A DNA stretch of 5,786 bases from Christensenella sp. UBA1214 (GTDB lineage: Bacteria > Bacillota > Clostridia > Christensenellales > CAG-138): contig DBXK01000046.1 in assembly GCA_002309375.1 (NCBI GenBank), positions 1-5,786 of the forward strand. Reading direction: 5' to 3'. Shown here one piece after another: positions 4,756 to 5,786 of the stretch. The position numbers were made by a program, and so were the translations under genes. Each line of letters opens with the position of its first letter. The first letter of the stretch is position 1. The notes beneath the pieces were generated by a model that searched no databases, had not been told where the DNA came from, and saw only the letters and a program-made list of their open reading frames with translations.

Positions 4756-5786
4756 ATGGCAGACATTATTAAAGTATTTTCCGGTCTGTTTTCGGAAAGC
4801 GGGATCTTAGGATTCTTTGCGGACGGAGGATGGAAATATGCCGTGATGATCATCATCGCGTGCGTGCTGCTTTATCTTGCGATCGTAAAAAAGTTCGAGC
4901 CTCTGCTCCTTCTGCCGATCGCATTCGGCATGCTGCTGACGAACCTTCCCGGCGCTGGGCTCTTCCATGAAGAGATCTTTGCCGACGGGCACATCCAATG
5001 GAACGAGCTTGCTTCGGACGGAGGATTGATCGATTATCTGTATCTCGGTGTAAAGCTCGGCATCTACCCGTCGCTGATATTCCTCGGCGTCGGCGCAATG
5101 ACGGATTTCGGTCCGCTTATCGCAAACCCGAAGAGCCTTCTGCTCGGCGCCGCAGCGCAGGCCGGCATCTTCATTGCATTCCTCGGCGCGAAACTGATCC
5201 TCGGTTACTATGACGGTCTTGCCGCTTCGATCGGCATCATCGGCGGCGCGGACGGCCCGACTGCGATCTTCGTCACAAGCCGGCTCGCTCCCGAAAAACT
5301 CGGTTCGATCGCGATTGCCGCGTATTCCTATATGGCGCTCGTGCCGGTCATCCAGCCTCCGTTCATGAAGCTGCTGACAACGAAAAAAGAACGCGCGATC
5401 GTCATGAAGCAGCTCCGTCCCGTTTCGAAGACCGAGCGCATCGTTTTCCCGATCGTCGTCACGATCGCGGTCGCGCTGCTCGTTCCCTCCGCAGCGGCCC
5501 TCGTCGGCATGCTGATGCTCGGCAATCTGATCAAGGAATGCGGCGTCACTGACCGCCTTTCGAAGACGGCGCAGAATGAGCTTTGCAACATCGTCACGAT
5601 CTTTCTCGGAATCAGCGTCGGCGCAACTGCGACGGCGAATTCGTTCCTGCAGTGGGAGACCCTCGGCATACTGCTGATGGGCATCATGGCCTTCATCTTC
5701 GGCACGATCGGCGGCCTGCTGCTCGCGAAGCTGATGAACCTCATTTCCGGCGGAAAGATCAATCCGCTGATCGGCTCCGCCGGCGT
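4756..5786 (+). CDS. oadB: Na+-translocating decarboxylase beta subunit, OadB family (cut by window end)
   Basis: This integral membrane subunit decarboxylates carboxybiotin and couples it to Na+ export. It is open at the right edge with 343 complete codons visible. Family members have about 370-430 residues, so only the last helices should be missing. Recognisable blocks are GAMTDFGPL (113-121), the GGADGPT motif (163-169) with Asp166, the residue matching the Asp essential for Na+ transport in Klebsiella OadB, then YSYMALVPVIQPP (190-202), GNLIKECGV (256-264) and GISVGATATA. Several hydrophobic helices alternate with these. ATG 4756 begins MADIIKVFSGLF, with only a weak GGTGG ahead, 39 bases after the carrier gene. 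The symbol denotes the family; MmdB and GcdB are equally possible. No carboxyltransferase subunit lies upstream, so it may be downstream or elsewhere. Confidence 0.92.
   Translation, partial: MADIIKVFSGLFSESGILGFFADGGWKYAVMIIIACVLLYLAIVKKFEPLLLLPIAFGMLLTNLPGAGLFHEEIFADGHIQWNELASDGGLIDYLYLGVKLGIYPSLIFLGVGAMTDFGPLIANPKSLLLGAAAQAGIFIAFLGAKLILGYYDGLAASIGIIGGADGPTAIFVTSRLAPEKLGSIAIAAYSYMALVPVIQPPFMKLLTTKKERAIVMKQLRPVSKTERIVFPIVVTIAVALLVPSAAALVGMLMLGNLIKECGVTDRLSKTAQNELCNIVTIFLGISVGATATANSFLQWETLGILLMGIMAFIFGTIGGLLLAKLMNLISGGKINPLIGSAG

Noticed and set aside
5328..5762. 144-codon minus-strand frame opposite oadB
   Set aside because: The plus strand encodes unmistakable OadB motifs here, so the opposite frame is a shadow.

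Overview
The window looks like chromosomal DNA from an anaerobic Bacillota, most likely an uncultured gut Clostridia. This rests on strong AGGAGG-type ribosome sites, good TTGNNN-N17-TATAAT promoters, lipoproteins of a kind common in gut Clostridia, and a biotin-dependent sodium-pump decarboxylase operon. I cannot name the species.

Layout. Positions 1-14 are the distal arm of a terminator identical to the one after the 5S gene later in the window, so a 5S (probably the end of an rRNA operon) should lie just left of the window. A compact array of small palindromes separated by TTTCACTT-like spacers follows (18-111). A promoter at 169-197 then drives two tandem, translationally coupled paralogous lipoproteins (231-1577 and 1581-2933). 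After them come a stand-alone promoter, a 5S rRNA copy whose 5' helix strand seems to be missing, and its terminator (2971-3226). A small two-helix membrane protein is encoded on the minus strand, with its own promoter and terminator (3272-3630). The last part is a plus-strand operon from 3740 onward: an OadG-type gamma subunit, a biotin carboxyl carrier protein and an OadB-type beta subunit that runs off the right edge.

How the genes work together. The last three genes encode membrane and carrier parts of a Na+-translocating decarboxylase. The biotin on the carrier protein (Lys98) receives CO2 from a carboxyltransferase not present here. OadB decarboxylates carboxybiotin and exports Na+, and OadG anchors and assembles the complex. 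The substrate (oxaloacetate, methylmalonyl-CoA or glutaconyl-CoA) cannot be told from these subunits.

Most unusual points. The lipoprotein pair is bracketed by 31-nt direct repeats of rRNA-terminator sequence, with an apparently 5'-truncated 5S copy at the right-hand end. A promoter module of about 68 bp, roughly 82% identical, sits in front of both the 5S copy and the decarboxylase operon. The two lipoprotein genes are nearly identical at their mature N-terminus and C-terminus but diverged between.
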